From a bacterium (GTDB lineage Bacteria; Myxococcota; UBA727; JAUIJE01): 64,000 nucleotides of DNA. Under the pieces are notes generated by a model. It made no database searches. It had not been told where the DNA came from and saw only the letters and a program-made list of their open reading frames with translations. Each line of letters starts with the position of its first letter. The first letter of the stretch is position 1. The DNA lies in contig JAUIJE010000003.1 of the NCBI GenBank assembly GCA_030431455.1, positions 514,360 through 578,359 of the forward strand, written 5' to 3'. Below, piece after piece: positions 28,790 to 39,054 of this stretch. The position numbers and the translations under genes were made by a program.

Positions 28790-29200
28790 ATGACCAACCG
28801 GCCTGACCCACACCCGCCGGCACCGCCGCGGGTACACCATCTCGCCCTGGGCGCCGTCGACGTAGAGCGCGTGGCGGGCTTCTACGCGTCGCTGTTCGGC
28901 CTGCGCGAACGCACCCGGCACCACGACGGCGACGGGGCCCTGCGGTCCATCTGGCTGGAGCTCGACGGGGGGGCGGTGCTCATGATCGAACGACGCAGCG
29001 CGGCGCCGCGGCCCAAGCCCGCCGGCGTCGACGACGGACTGTTCTTGTTGGCCTTCTCCGGCGACGAAGCCGACCGCGAGGCGTTCGCCGCCCGCTGCCA
29101 AGGGAGGGGCGTCGCCATCGAGGACCGCACCGCCCACACCCTCTACGTGCGCGACCCCGAGGACAACCGGGTCGCGTTCAGCAGCCACCCGCTGCGCTGA
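28790..29200 (+). CDS. VOC (glyoxalase/dioxygenase-fold) family protein
   Basis: 136 residues; ATG 28790 follows GAGGGGG. It is a single paired beta-alpha-beta-beta-beta unit: VHHLALGAVDVERVAGFYASLF at the start, LRSIWLELDGGAVLMIE in the middle and TLYVRDPEDNRVAF at the end. His near the first strand and Glu in LMIE could be metal ligands. The family includes glyoxalase I, dioxygenases and antibiotic-binding proteins; the substrate cannot be told. It is transcribed away from the giant TPR gene with only 53 bp between the starts, so their promoters must overlap coding sequence or each other. Confidence 0.85.
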   Translation: MTNRPDPHPPAPPRVHHLALGAVDVERVAGFYASLFGLRERTRHHDGDGALRSIWLELDGGAVLMIERRSAAPRPKPAGVDDGLFLLAFSGDEADREAFAARCQGRGVAIEDRTAHTLYVRDPEDNRVAFSSHPLR

Positions 29201-29206
29201 GGGCGC

Positions 29207-32200
29207 TCACGCCGCCCGCACAAACTGCCCCGACAGACGGCTCCCCCGCGGGGTGCGCACGACCTCGATGCGGGTCGAGATGCGCTCTTTGAGTTCGCCC
29301 ACGTGGGAAATGATGCCGACCATGCGACCGGCGGCGTGCAACCGCGACAGCGCGTCCAGGGCGAGGTCGAGCGATTCGGGGTCGAGGCCGCCAAAGCCCT
29401 CGTCGACGAAGATCGCCTCCATGGCCCGGCCCCCCGCCCGCGCGCTCACCGCGTCGGCCAAGCCGAGGGCCAACGCCAAGGCGGCGAGAAAACTCTCGCC
29501 CCCCGACAGCGTGTGCACCCCGCGCTCGGTGCCGAGCACCCGATCGAACACCAGAAGCTCCAACCCCCGCGCCCGTCGACGAGAAGGCTCGTCGCTGCGG
29601 GCCCGGGCGAGCTCGTACCGGTCGCGGGTCATCGAGCGCAGCCGGCGGCTGGCGTTTTCCAACACCTCGTCGAGCAGCGTGGCCAGCACGAACCGCTGAA
29701 AGGTCATGCCCAGGGGGTTGTCGCCGAGGGCCACCGCGGTCAGCTCGCCCCAGGCGAGGTGTTTGTCCTGCAGCGCGGCCTCGCCCTGTTCGGTCTCGGT
29801 CAATCCCGACAACCACAACGAGAGCTGTTTGGCCTCGGCCTTGAGCTCGCCGAGCCGGCGCGCCCCGTCGATGTGGGCGCGCTCGAGCTGGACGAGCTTT
29901 TGTTTTTCCTCGTCGGCGACCAGGGCGGGTGCCTCCGCCAAGGTCTCGGCCAGCCGGGCGGTCTCCGCGGTCACCCGGTCGAGCCGCTCTTGGTGGGCGG
30001 TGACCGCGGCGAACAGTCCCTCGGCCTCCCCCGACGCGGCCGCGTCGTGGGCGAGGTCGTCGAGGTCGGCGAACCCCTCGGCCGCGGCCCGGGTGAGCAG
30101 GGCCGCGCGCCGATCGGCGGCGAGGGCGGTGCGCTCTTTTTGTTCGCTCTCGGTCTGGGCCAGCTGCCCCTTGAGCTCGGCGAGGGCGCGCTCTTTGTCG
30201 AGGACCGCGTCTTGTTTTTCGCGGCGGCCGTGGTCGAGCGCGACGATGGCCGCGTCGAGGGCGCGCAGCCTCTCGCCGAGGGCGGCGGCGTCGGTGGGCA
30301 GTCCCTGGCTGAGCTGTTCGTATTGGCCCCGGGCCCGATCGTGTTGGGCCCGGGCCGCGGCTTCGGCCTCGGCGGCGGCGGCGGCGGCCTGTTCGGCGCC
30401 CGACAGAATGGCACTGCACTGTTGGGCCCGGGCGGCCAGCTCGTCGAGGTGTTCTTCGGCGTGCTCGGCCTTGGCCAGCGCGTCTTCGGCTTTGCTGAGC
30501 GCGTCTTGCAGCACGGTGAGGTCGCGTTCGCCAAGGTCCTCCTCGAGGTCGCGGCACTGTTCGGCCGCGCGCTCGATGCGCCAGGACAGGGTCTGGTCTT
30601 GGTGGGTGAGGGCGGCGAGGTCGGCCTCGAGCTGTTCGACCTCGCGGGTGCGGGTGCGCCACGTGCGCTCGCTGCCTTGCTCGGTGCCCGCGGTGGCGGG
30701 CGCGGGGTGGTCGTGGGCCCCGCACACCGGACAGGGCGCACCGTCCTCGAGGGTCTGGGCGAGATGCGCGGCCTGGGCGGACAAGAACACCCGCTCGGCG
30801 TGGGCCCGGGCCGCGCGCTTTTCGTCGAGGGCGCGCCGGGTCTCGGCCACCTGGGCGGCGAGCTTGGTCCGGGCCGCCTCGTCGTCGCTGCGCTCCTGGG
30901 CAAGCTCGCGAAACCGCCGCAGGGCCTTTTGCTCTTGCAACAAGCGCAGCAGCTGTCCCCGGCGGGCCTCGAACTTCGCCGCGTCGAGGCGCGCTTGCTG
31001 CAACGCCTTGTCCGCGGCCTGTCGGTTCTGCTGGGCCTGTTGCCGGCCCTCGTCGGCGGCGGCGCGGGCCTTGGTCGCGTTTTGGGCCTGTACCGCCAAG
31101 GTCTCGACCTCGGCCGCGAGCCGCTGGGCCTTTCCCAATGCTTCTTCATGCACGGCGAGCGCGGCCCGCTCGGTGGCCAGCGCGGCCCGCTTGTGATCGT
31201 GGTCCTCGTCGGTACCGAGCGCGGCCTTGGCCGCGGTCAACGCTCGTTCGGCCGCGCCGCAATCCTGCTGCACCTGGGCGGCCCGGGCCGCGGCCCCGTC
31301 CCGTTCGCGCTCGGCCTCCTGCAGCAGCGACAGGTCGGGCCCGAGGGCCTTGGCCCGGGTCAGGCGCTCGGCCCGGGCGCGCTTTTGCGCCATCTGTTCC
31401 TGCTCGGCCAACAGACCGTCCCGCTCGGCGGTGGCCGCGCGCTGGCGCCGGTGGAGCTCGGCCCACCGCTCGGCTTCGGCCACCCGGTCCCGCAGGGCCT
31501 TGAGCTGCGCGGCCTGCGCGGTCTGCTCTTCGGTCAACGCCACCAGCCGGGCGTCGACGTCGTCGCGTCGTTGCCGGAGAGCGGCCTCGCCGCTGACCGC
31601 GGCCTGCTCGAGGATAAACGCCCGGCGGTCCCGCTCCCGGTTGAGCGCGTCTTGCAACGCGTCCTTGCGGCGGCGCATCTCCTCCTCGATATTGCGGTAC
31701 CGCTCGGTGTGAAACAGCGACTCCAAGATCTCTTGTCGCTCCCGCGACGGGGCGAGCAAAAACTCGCGAAACCGGCCCTGGGGCAACACCACCACCTGGC
31801 GAAACTGGTCGGCGTCGAGACCGATGAGGGCGTCGACGTGCTCGGCCACCCCCCCGGCCTTTTCGCTCAGCGACCGCCAGCTCTCGAGCCCCAGCGCCAA
31901 CAGCGGCTGGGACTCGTCCGACGGCCCGTCGCCTTCGCGCACCGACAGCTCCACCGCCGCCCGCTCGGTGGTGACCTTGCCCCGGGCCTTGGCCTTCTCC
32001 TGCTCGGGGCTGCGGCGGATGCGGTACCGCTTTCGGTCGACGTCAAACTCGAACATCACATACGTCCGCGAGCGCGGGCTCGCCCCTTGGCACCGCAGGT
32101 CTTTGGCCCGGCGCTCGCCCCCCGCGCTCACCCCATATAGGGCATAGCAGATGCCGTCCAAGATCGTGCTCTTGCCCGCCCCGGTGGCGCCGTGGATCAA

Positions 32201-32290
32201 GAACAGCTCGTCGCCGACCTTGGAGAAGTCGACCTCCACCACCCCGCGAAACGGGCCGAACGCGCTCAGGGTCAGGCGCACCGGTCTCAT
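29207..32290 (-). CDS. sbcC: DNA double-strand-break nuclease subunit SbcC
   Basis: 1027 residues, the usual size of SbcC. Walker A is GATGAGKST (34-42). Two long coiled coils flank a zinc hook CPVC near 520. The ABC signature is LSGGESF near 930, followed by a D-loop region (FVDEGFGGLDPESL). SbcC works with SbcD as the bacterial Rad50/Mre11 pair, cutting hairpins and protein-blocked DNA ends. Its ATG lies in a 4-bp overlap with sbcD, the standard arrangement. All functional motifs are intact. Confidence 0.97.
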   Translation of the reverse strand: MRPVRLTLSAFGPFRGVVEVDFSKVGDELFLIHGATGAGKSTILDGICYALYGVSAGGERRAKDLRCQGASPRSRTYVMFEFDVDRKRYRIRRSPEQEKAKARGKVTTERAAVELSVREGDGPSDESQPLLALGLESWRSLSEKAGGVAEHVDALIGLDADQFRQVVVLPQGRFREFLLAPSRERQEILESLFHTERYRNIEEEMRRRKDALQDALNRERDRRAFILEQAAVSGEAALRQRRDDVDARLVALTEEQTAQAAQLKALRDRVAEAERWAELHRRQRAATAERDGLLAEQEQMAQKRARAERLTRAKALGPDLSLLQEAERERDGAAARAAQVQQDCGAAERALTAAKAALGTDEDHDHKRAALATERAALAVHEEALGKAQRLAAEVETLAVQAQNATKARAAADEGRQQAQQNRQAADKALQQARLDAAKFEARRGQLLRLLQEQKALRRFRELAQERSDDEAARTKLAAQVAETRRALDEKRAARAHAERVFLSAQAAHLAQTLEDGAPCPVCGAHDHPAPATAGTEQGSERTWRTRTREVEQLEADLAALTHQDQTLSWRIERAAEQCRDLEEDLGERDLTVLQDALSKAEDALAKAEHAEEHLDELAARAQQCSAILSGAEQAAAAAAEAEAAARAQHDRARGQYEQLSQGLPTDAAALGERLRALDAAIVALDHGRREKQDAVLDKERALAELKGQLAQTESEQKERTALAADRRAALLTRAAAEGFADLDDLAHDAAASGEAEGLFAAVTAHQERLDRVTAETARLAETLAEAPALVADEEKQKLVQLERAHIDGARRLGELKAEAKQLSLWLSGLTETEQGEAALQDKHLAWGELTAVALGDNPLGMTFQRFVLATLLDEVLENASRRLRSMTRDRYELARARSDEPSRRRARGLELLVFDRVLGTERGVHTLSGGESFLAALALALGLADAVSARAGGRAMEAIFVDEGFGGLDPESLDLALDALSRLHAAGRMVGIISHVGELKERISTRIEVVRTPRGSRLSGQFVRAA

Positions 32291-33465
32291 GTGCTCGCCT
32301 CGCGCCGGCTTTGCTCCACCCGCTCGACCACGCTGGCGAGCAGCTCCTTTTGTTGCTTCGTCATCTCTTTGCCGAGCACATCCTCGAAGAACGCCTCGAA
32401 CAGCTGCACGTCGCTGAGCCGCCCGGGCACCACCGGCACACTCGCGGCCGCGGGGGGCCGGGCCAGCCGGGCCTGGGACACCTCGAGGAGGTTCTCGAAC
32501 CGTTCGCGCAGACGCCCCATGGGGTCGAGCACCGGCACCTCATCGGACAACACGATCCGCAACAGGTCATCCCGGGCCCCGACCTCGGCGTCGTCGGCCA
32601 GCAACGCCGCGAACGCCCCCTCGATGATGCGCACGTCGCGCAAGGGGGTGAGCGGCACGTGGGTGGTCTCCACCGCCCCCTGGGCGTCGACCTCGACCAC
32701 GGTCACGCCCTTTTGATCCTGCGCCTCCGAGAACGAATACTTCAACAATGAGCCTGGATACCGCACATCGGGCCGCAGGCTCTGCGGCCGGTGGTGATGC
32801 CCCAGCGCGGCGTACACAAACCCGTCGAACGCCTCCACCGCCGCCGCCGAACCCACCCCCACCGACAGCGGCCGCTCGCTCTCGACCGCGGCGGTGCCCG
32901 CCACCGAGCCGTGGGCCACCACCACCCGGCGCGCCCCCTCGACGGTGGCCGCCGCCCGCCGCACCATGTGGGTGAGGGCCGGCCCCGGCTTGTGCACCGT
33001 CTCGGCGCTGCCCAGGCCCGGCACCCCCCGGGCCCGGGCGAAGGCGTGACGCACCACCCCGGGCTCGGCGTAGGGCAACAAAACGAAGTGTACGCGTCCA
33101 TGCTCGTCGTCGAGACCCACCACCATCGGCGCTTGGCGCAGCGCCCCCGACACGTGCAGGCCGGCCCGGGCCGAGACCCGTCCCCCCAGCTCGATCCGCT
33201 CGGGGCTGTCGTGGTTGCCGGCGATGACCAGCACTGGGATCTCGAGCCCGATCACCAGCTGGTGCCAGGTGTCGTCCAACAGTGCCACTGCATCCGGAGG
33301 CGGGACCGCGCGGTCGAACACGTCCCCCGCCACCACCACCGCATCGACCTTCTCCGCGGCCGCGATCTCGACCACCTGGGCCAGCGCGTGCGCTTGGTCC
33401 TCGAGCAGCGACACCCCGTGAAAGATGCGCCCCAGGTGCCAATCGGCGGTGTGGACAAACCGCAT
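32287..33465 (-). CDS. sbcD: DNA double-strand-break nuclease subunit SbcD
   Basis: 392 residues from ATG 33465, chosen because the protein then begins MRFVHTADWHLGR as in other SbcD proteins. The calcineurin-type metal site is complete: D8-x-H10, VVAGDVFDRA, AGNHDSPERI, and a later VVAHGSV and LGHHHRPQ. It is the Mre11-like nuclease partner of SbcC, with Mn-dependent exo- and endonuclease activity. It is the first gene of the sbcDC operon and diverges from the MBL-like gene at 33553. Confidence 0.97.
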   Translation of the reverse strand: MRFVHTADWHLGRIFHGVSLLEDQAHALAQVVEIAAAEKVDAVVVAGDVFDRAVPPPDAVALLDDTWHQLVIGLEIPVLVIAGNHDSPERIELGGRVSARAGLHVSGALRQAPMVVGLDDEHGRVHFVLLPYAEPGVVRHAFARARGVPGLGSAETVHKPGPALTHMVRRAAATVEGARRVVVAHGSVAGTAAVESERPLSVGVGSAAAVEAFDGFVYAALGHHHRPQSLRPDVRYPGSLLKYSFSEAQDQKGVTVVEVDAQGAVETTHVPLTPLRDVRIIEGAFAALLADDAEVGARDDLLRIVLSDEVPVLDPMGRLRERFENLLEVSQARLARPPAAASVPVVPGRLSDVQLFEAFFEDVLGKEMTKQQKELLASVVERVEQSRREAST

Positions 33466-33552
33466 GTGGTGTTCATGCCGGCTCCGCCGCGCCTTGGCAA
33501 CGCGGGGCATTCACGCCCCAGACGCGCTACAGTGTCCGGCCAGGGGGCGATC

Positions 33553-34263
33553 ATGACCGCGACGTCGACATTGTGGTTGGTATTGGAGCACGGGCCCCTC
33601 GAGCAACTCGGCCCCGACCTCTGGCGGGTGGAAGGCTCTCTGCCCAAGATGGCCCTCCGGCGCCACATGATCGTGGCCCGGCTCAAGGGCGGCGGGCTGT
33701 GGGTGCACAACGCCATCGGGGTCGACGACAAGACCCGCTTGGCCCTCGAGGCCCTGGGCGAGGTCAAATACATTGTGGTGCCCAACCACTACCACCGGCT
33801 CGACGGGGGCGCGTTCTCGGCCCGGTACCCCGACGCCCAGGTGGTGGCCCCCAAAGGCGCCCGCCACAAGATCGAAGAGCGGGTCAAGGTGCACCTCACC
33901 TACGACGAGTTCCCGGTGCTCGACGAGCTGCGGGTCGCGTACGTGGCCGGGGGCAAGGACCTCGAGGGCGTGTGGCGCTTTCACAGCGACGAGGGCACCA
34001 CCCTGGTGTTCAACGACGCGCTGTTCAACCAGCCGCACCTGGCGGGCATGGAGGGGTTTGTGTTCCGCCTGCTGGGAAGCTCGGGCCCGCCCAAGGTCAC
34101 CCGGGTCGCGCGCATGGCGCTCATCGGCAAGAAGAAGGCGTTTCGGGCTCAGCTCGAGGAGCTGGCCGCGATTCCCGACCTGGTGCGGGTCATCCCCGGT
34201 CACATCGATGTCATCGACGAGGACCCCGCCGGGGTCCTGCAACAGGTCGCCGCTCGCTTGTGA
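33553..34263 (+). CDS. MBL-fold-like (DUF4336-type) protein
   Basis: 236 residues; ATG 33553 follows AGGGGGCGA. The layout (VEGSLPKMALRRHMIVARL, GGLWVHNAIGVDD, VKYIVVPNHYHRLDGGAFS, then VIPGHIDVI) follows the DUF4336 branch of the metallo-beta-lactamase fold. The usual HxHxDH motif is replaced by NHYHRLD, so the metal site is reduced or different. Enzymatic activity is therefore unsure. It diverges from sbcD and ends toward the TonB-like gene; the 133 bp after it hold GC-rich inverted repeats but no T-tract terminator. Confidence 0.7.
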   Translation: MTATSTLWLVLEHGPLEQLGPDLWRVEGSLPKMALRRHMIVARLKGGGLWVHNAIGVDDKTRLALEALGEVKYIVVPNHYHRLDGGAFSARYPDAQVVAPKGARHKIEERVKVHLTYDEFPVLDELRVAYVAGGKDLEGVWRFHSDEGTTLVFNDALFNQPHLAGMEGFVFRLLGSSGPPKVTRVARMALIGKKKAFRAQLEELAAIPDLVRVIPGHIDVIDEDPAGVLQQVAARL

Positions 34264-34396
34264 CCTCGGGCCCGGGAAGAACCCAGCGCCGCCCCCCACG
34301 CCGCAACCAAGAATGCTCGGGCCGTCCTCGGCCCGGCCACACCGGGCCCGCCGGCTATCCTCTATTGTGAACCACCGCGGGCCGCGGGATTCTGAC

Positions 34397-35425
34397 CTAG
34401 CCGCCCACGCCGGGCTCGATCCTGACCCGTCGTTTGGTGCGGGCCCCGAGGGGCTTGACGCGAAAACCATCGCGAGCGGTGAGGTCCCAGTCGACGGAGC
34501 ACCCCAGGCCAGGGCTTTCGTCGCTCGTCTTCAGGGCCCGGCAAGAGGGGTGCTCGAGGTGGAGGTCCTCGTGGAGCTCGACCCGGAAGGCGATGTCCGG
34601 TGGGGCGCGGGCCCCGACGGTGTCCATCACCCGGCGTGCCGCTTGGTTGAGTTCCGCGGTGGCGTTCTGCTCGCCACAGATGTGCGGCTCACGGCCAGGC
34701 GCAAAGCACACGTACACCGACGACGACAACGTGGTGGTGCGCGGTTCGGCGGCGGCGGCCTGCGTTCGCAGGAGGTGGTCGACCCCGTGATCGCTGAGGT
34801 CGCCGATGGCCCGGCGCTTGGGCCACGTCTGCAGCAGCACGGGGAGGTCGAGCGCGGCCAACCGGGCCGCCACGGCATCGATTGGTTCGTGGCGCGCGCC
34901 AGACCAGAGCGTGTGCAAGTCCTCGGCGAGCGAAGACCGAAGCTCTGCCAACGCGAGGGCGGGCAAGGTGGACGTCGGGCGCTGGCGCGGGGTGGGGGCA
35001 GCGAGGGCGGCGAAGCCGTCGGCGTAGGAGAGGCGCAGCGGAATCGGTCGGTGCGCCAGGCTGCGGGTCGGGGGCGGCTCACCCTGCGCGGTTGATTGCG
35101 CGCCGGACGACACGTCGGGCGAGGCCGCGTCGGCGCCGGCGGGGGGCGGCGCCGGAGGGCGAGGCGACGACGGGGGGGCCGGCCTCTGGGCGGCCACGGG
35201 CTGGGGCATCGGCGGCGGGGGAGGAGGGCCCGGGGGGGGTTTTGGCCACCGCACCAAAAGCTCGATCACCGGGTCGGTCGTCGGGGCGGGGTCGACGGCG
35301 GGCGAGGAGGGGACCATGACGACGAGGAGCGCAGCGTGGCACGCGACGGACACCACCAGGCCCGCGAGCCAGGTCGTCGGCAAACGCCATCGGCGCGTGT
35401 TGGGCTCGGGGGGGTCGATCGCCAT
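34397..35425 (-). CDS. TonB-like Pro-rich inner-membrane protein
   Basis: 342 residues. There is one N-terminal membrane segment (about 17-38, LAGLVVSVACHAALLVV) with a short cytoplasmic leader. A Pro-rich periplasmic linker (about 60-100, with PPPGPPPPPPMPQP) follows, an arrangement typical of TonB and TonB-like energy transducers. The C-terminal part (about 130-342) contains three Cys residues and lacks a recognisable TonB YP-box, so a true TonB role is doubtful. No exbB/exbD or receptor gene is nearby. It could be a species-specific envelope protein of the same shape. Confidence 0.6.
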   Translation of the reverse strand: MAIDPPEPNTRRWRLPTTWLAGLVVSVACHAALLVVMVPSSPAVDPAPTTDPVIELLVRWPKPPPGPPPPPPMPQPVAAQRPAPPSSPRPPAPPPAGADAASPDVSSGAQSTAQGEPPPTRSLAHRPIPLRLSYADGFAALAAPTPRQRPTSTLPALALAELRSSLAEDLHTLWSGARHEPIDAVAARLAALDLPVLLQTWPKRRAIGDLSDHGVDHLLRTQAAAAEPRTTTLSSSVYVCFAPGREPHICGEQNATAELNQAARRVMDTVGARAPPDIAFRVELHEDLHLEHPSCRALKTSDESPGLGCSVDWDLTARDGFRVKPLGARTKRRVRIEPGVGG

Positions 35426-35483
35426 GCGCCCTCGAGCGTATCAGGGCCCACCGCGTGTTCCGTGCCCCAGGTGGAGCGCGACG

Positions 35484-36110
35484 CTATTCCCGGTTGCGGG
35501 CCGGGGCATCAGATGCCGCGACCAGGTCGAAAAAGCCCAGCTGCCCGGCCACAAAGCCGCCGAGGGCGCCCGCGCCGACGGCGGCGGGGAGCGACATGTA
35601 CACCACCGCGCCGGCGGCGATGCCAAACATGCCGGCTTGGTCGAGCTGTCGCTCCTTGGTCCGGCCGAGCACACCGGGCTGCGCCGCCAGCCGCTGGGCA
35701 AGTCCGCTCAGGGCGAGCAACGAGGCCAGGCCCACGACGTGCAGACCCGCGAGCAAGCCCCCCGCGAGGGCCACGGCGGCGTGCACCGGCCCCTCGAGCG
35801 CGCCGCTGCCAAGCGTCGCCAAGCCGAGCAGGCCGGCGGACGTGGCCGCCGGGAGCGCGCCCACGACCGCGACCATGAGCCAGGCCTGGCGTTGGGTGTA
35901 CGGCAGCGCGCCCGACCACATGGTGTGCGCCACCGCGCCCACCGCGTAGTACGTCGCGCCGGCGGTGACCGCGCCCCCGAGGGCCGCGGCCACAACCGCC
36001 TCCACGTCGACGCTGGCCCAGTCCACGACCGCCGGCGCGGGCCGGGCCGGCGCCGTCTCGGGCGCGACCAGCGAGACGGACAACAACACAAAGACGGAGG
36101 CAGCGGTCAT
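35484..36110 (-). CDS. Multi-pass membrane protein of unknown function
   Basis: The start is set at ATG 36110, which has GGAG 7 nt upstream; the longer reading from 36149 has no ribosome-binding site. That gives 208 residues with about five hydrophobic segments: a signal-like N-terminus (MTAASVFVLLSVSLVA), AAALGGAVTAGATYYAVG, QAWLMVAVVGALPAATSAG, AVALAGGLLAGLHVVGLA and MFGIAAGAVVYMSLPAAVG. No family is recognised. Confidence 0.65.
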   Translation of the reverse strand: MTAASVFVLLSVSLVAPETAPARPAPAVVDWASVDVEAVVAAALGGAVTAGATYYAVGAVAHTMWSGALPYTQRQAWLMVAVVGALPAATSAGLLGLATLGSGALEGPVHAAVALAGGLLAGLHVVGLASLLALSGLAQRLAAQPGVLGRTKERQLDQAGMFGIAAGAVVYMSLPAAVGAGALGGFVAGQLGFFDLVAASDAPARNRE

Positions 36111-36228
36111 CCAATGCTCCAGGACGGCCGTTCCGGCGGTCCCGGACATGGCGCTGGGACATGATTCTGACGCCCCGCGCGGCCGGGCTCAAGTGTCCCG
36201 GTCGCCGCTCGCTTGTGGCCCCCGCGGA

Positions 36229-37593
36229 CTACCGACCGAGGGTGAAGCGCAACATGTCCTCGAGGGTGCGGTGCCGAAAACGATGGCCCAGCCCCTCGAG
36301 CACCCCGGGGCGCACCTTGGCCCCGGTGAGGACCAACGCGTCGGCTTGTTCTTTTCCGAGCGCGGCCCGCACCGCAAAGCCGGGGGCGGGGGTGATCGCG
36401 GGCCGGCCCAGCACCCTGGCCAATGTCTCTGCAAACTCATGCTGGCGCACCGGCTCTGGCCCCACCGCGTTCACCGGCCCGGACAGTTGCTCGTCGAACA
36501 ACGCCCGCAAGTAGATGTCGAGCACGTCGTCCAGGCCGATCACCGATTGCCACTGCTGGCCGCTGCCGACCTTGCCCCCGAGCCCCGCCTTGAACAGCGG
36601 CAGCTGCTTTTTGAGCGCGCCCCCCGCGGCGGTGAGCACCACCCCGGTGCGCACCATCACCACCCGGGTCCCGAGCGCGCGCAGCCCGTCGAGGGCCCCC
36701 TCCCAGGCTTCGACCACGTCGGCCAGAAAGCCATCGCCCCGGGGCGCCTGCTCGTCGAGGTCGGCGTCGCCCCCATCCCCGTACCACCCAATGGCACTGG
36801 CACACACGAACACCTTGGGCGGCGCCGCGCAGGCCTGACAGGCCTCGACCAGCGCGCGGGTGCCGCGCACCCGCGACTCGAGGATGCGGCGCTTCTTGTC
36901 CGCCGACCACCGATCGCCGAACACCGACTCGCCCGCGAGGTGCACCACCGCGTGCCGCCCCTCGAGCGCCCGGGGGTTGGCCCACCCCCCCTCGACGTCG
37001 AGCACGGCGGCGTCGGCGCCGGCTTCGTCTTGGGCCTTGCGCGCCACCGGCACCACGGTGTGGCCGCCGGTGGTGAGCAACGCGGACAGCGCCCGGCCGA
37101 TGAGCCCGCTCGCCCCGGTGATCGCGACCTCGGCTTGTCGCCCGAAGCCCCACGCCCGGTGGGCGCGGAGGTCGTCGACGAACAGCGCGTGCCGGTAGGC
37201 AAACATCTGCTCGAGCATGCCTTTGACCGCGCCCGCGGACGCGAACGACAGCGGCGCCTCAAACGTGATGTCGTCGCTGAGCGTGCTCGTCTCCGCGGTG
37301 AGCGGGGCGAATCGATGCTCGTGGCGCCAGGACGTAAACGGCCCCGACTTCTGCACGTCGACGAACCGGTGCGGCGGCTCGACGTCTTGGTGCACCGCCA
37401 CCCAGGGCACGGGGACGGGTCCGAGCTTGATGACAAATTTGGCTTCACGCCCCTCTTCCACGACGGGGGGCACCACGATCTCGGTGTCGGAGAACGGGGG
37501 CGACAACCGGCCAAACGCCCCCGGGCGAACATGCCACGCGAACGCCTCGGCGGCGGGCACGGGCAGTTCGGTCTCGAAGAGCAGCCGGGTCAT
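36229..37593 (-). CDS. SRPBCC domain fused to TIGR01777-type NAD-dependent epimerase
   Basis: 454 residues. Residues 1-150 are a START/SRPBCC ligand-binding domain (ETELPVPAAEAFAWHVRPG; FVDVQKSGPFTSWRHEHRF). Residues from about 157 form a Rossmann-fold nucleotide-sugar-epimerase-like domain of the TIGR01777 (SulA/YfcH-like) type. It has a GASGLIG dinucleotide motif, VVHLAGESVFGDRW, and SAIGWYGDGG, where Tyr matches the catalytic position. The domain ends with the family's GLGHRFRHRTLEDML tail. The fused form is known in several phyla; the reaction is unknown. It lies 48 bp after the aminopeptidase gene on the same strand. Confidence 0.88.
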   Translation of the reverse strand: MTRLLFETELPVPAAEAFAWHVRPGAFGRLSPPFSDTEIVVPPVVEEGREAKFVIKLGPVPVPWVAVHQDVEPPHRFVDVQKSGPFTSWRHEHRFAPLTAETSTLSDDITFEAPLSFASAGAVKGMLEQMFAYRHALFVDDLRAHRAWGFGRQAEVAITGASGLIGRALSALLTTGGHTVVPVARKAQDEAGADAAVLDVEGGWANPRALEGRHAVVHLAGESVFGDRWSADKKRRILESRVRGTRALVEACQACAAPPKVFVCASAIGWYGDGGDADLDEQAPRGDGFLADVVEAWEGALDGLRALGTRVVMVRTGVVLTAAGGALKKQLPLFKAGLGGKVGSGQQWQSVIGLDDVLDIYLRALFDEQLSGPVNAVGPEPVRQHEFAETLARVLGRPAITPAPGFAVRAALGKEQADALVLTGAKVRPGVLEGLGHRFRHRTLEDMLRFTLGR

Positions 37594-37641
37594 GGGGGTC
37601 CGATGCCGGCGCGCGGCCCGACGTGACAGCGCGCCGCGGGA

Positions 37642-39018
<1,377 letters not shown>

Positions 39019-39054
39019 AAATGCTCCTGGAAGGGGAACGCGTCGGGGAACGGA

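Noticed and set aside
29303-32140. 945-codon plus-strand reading frame opposite sbcC
   Set aside because: sbcC has all its motifs on the other strand. In GC-rich genes the antisense frame is often open, and this one shows no domain.
34264-34396. GC-rich inverted repeats as a terminator between the MBL-like and TonB-like genes
   Set aside because: There are arms that could pair (GGGCCG/CGGCCC type), but no T-tract follows on either strand.
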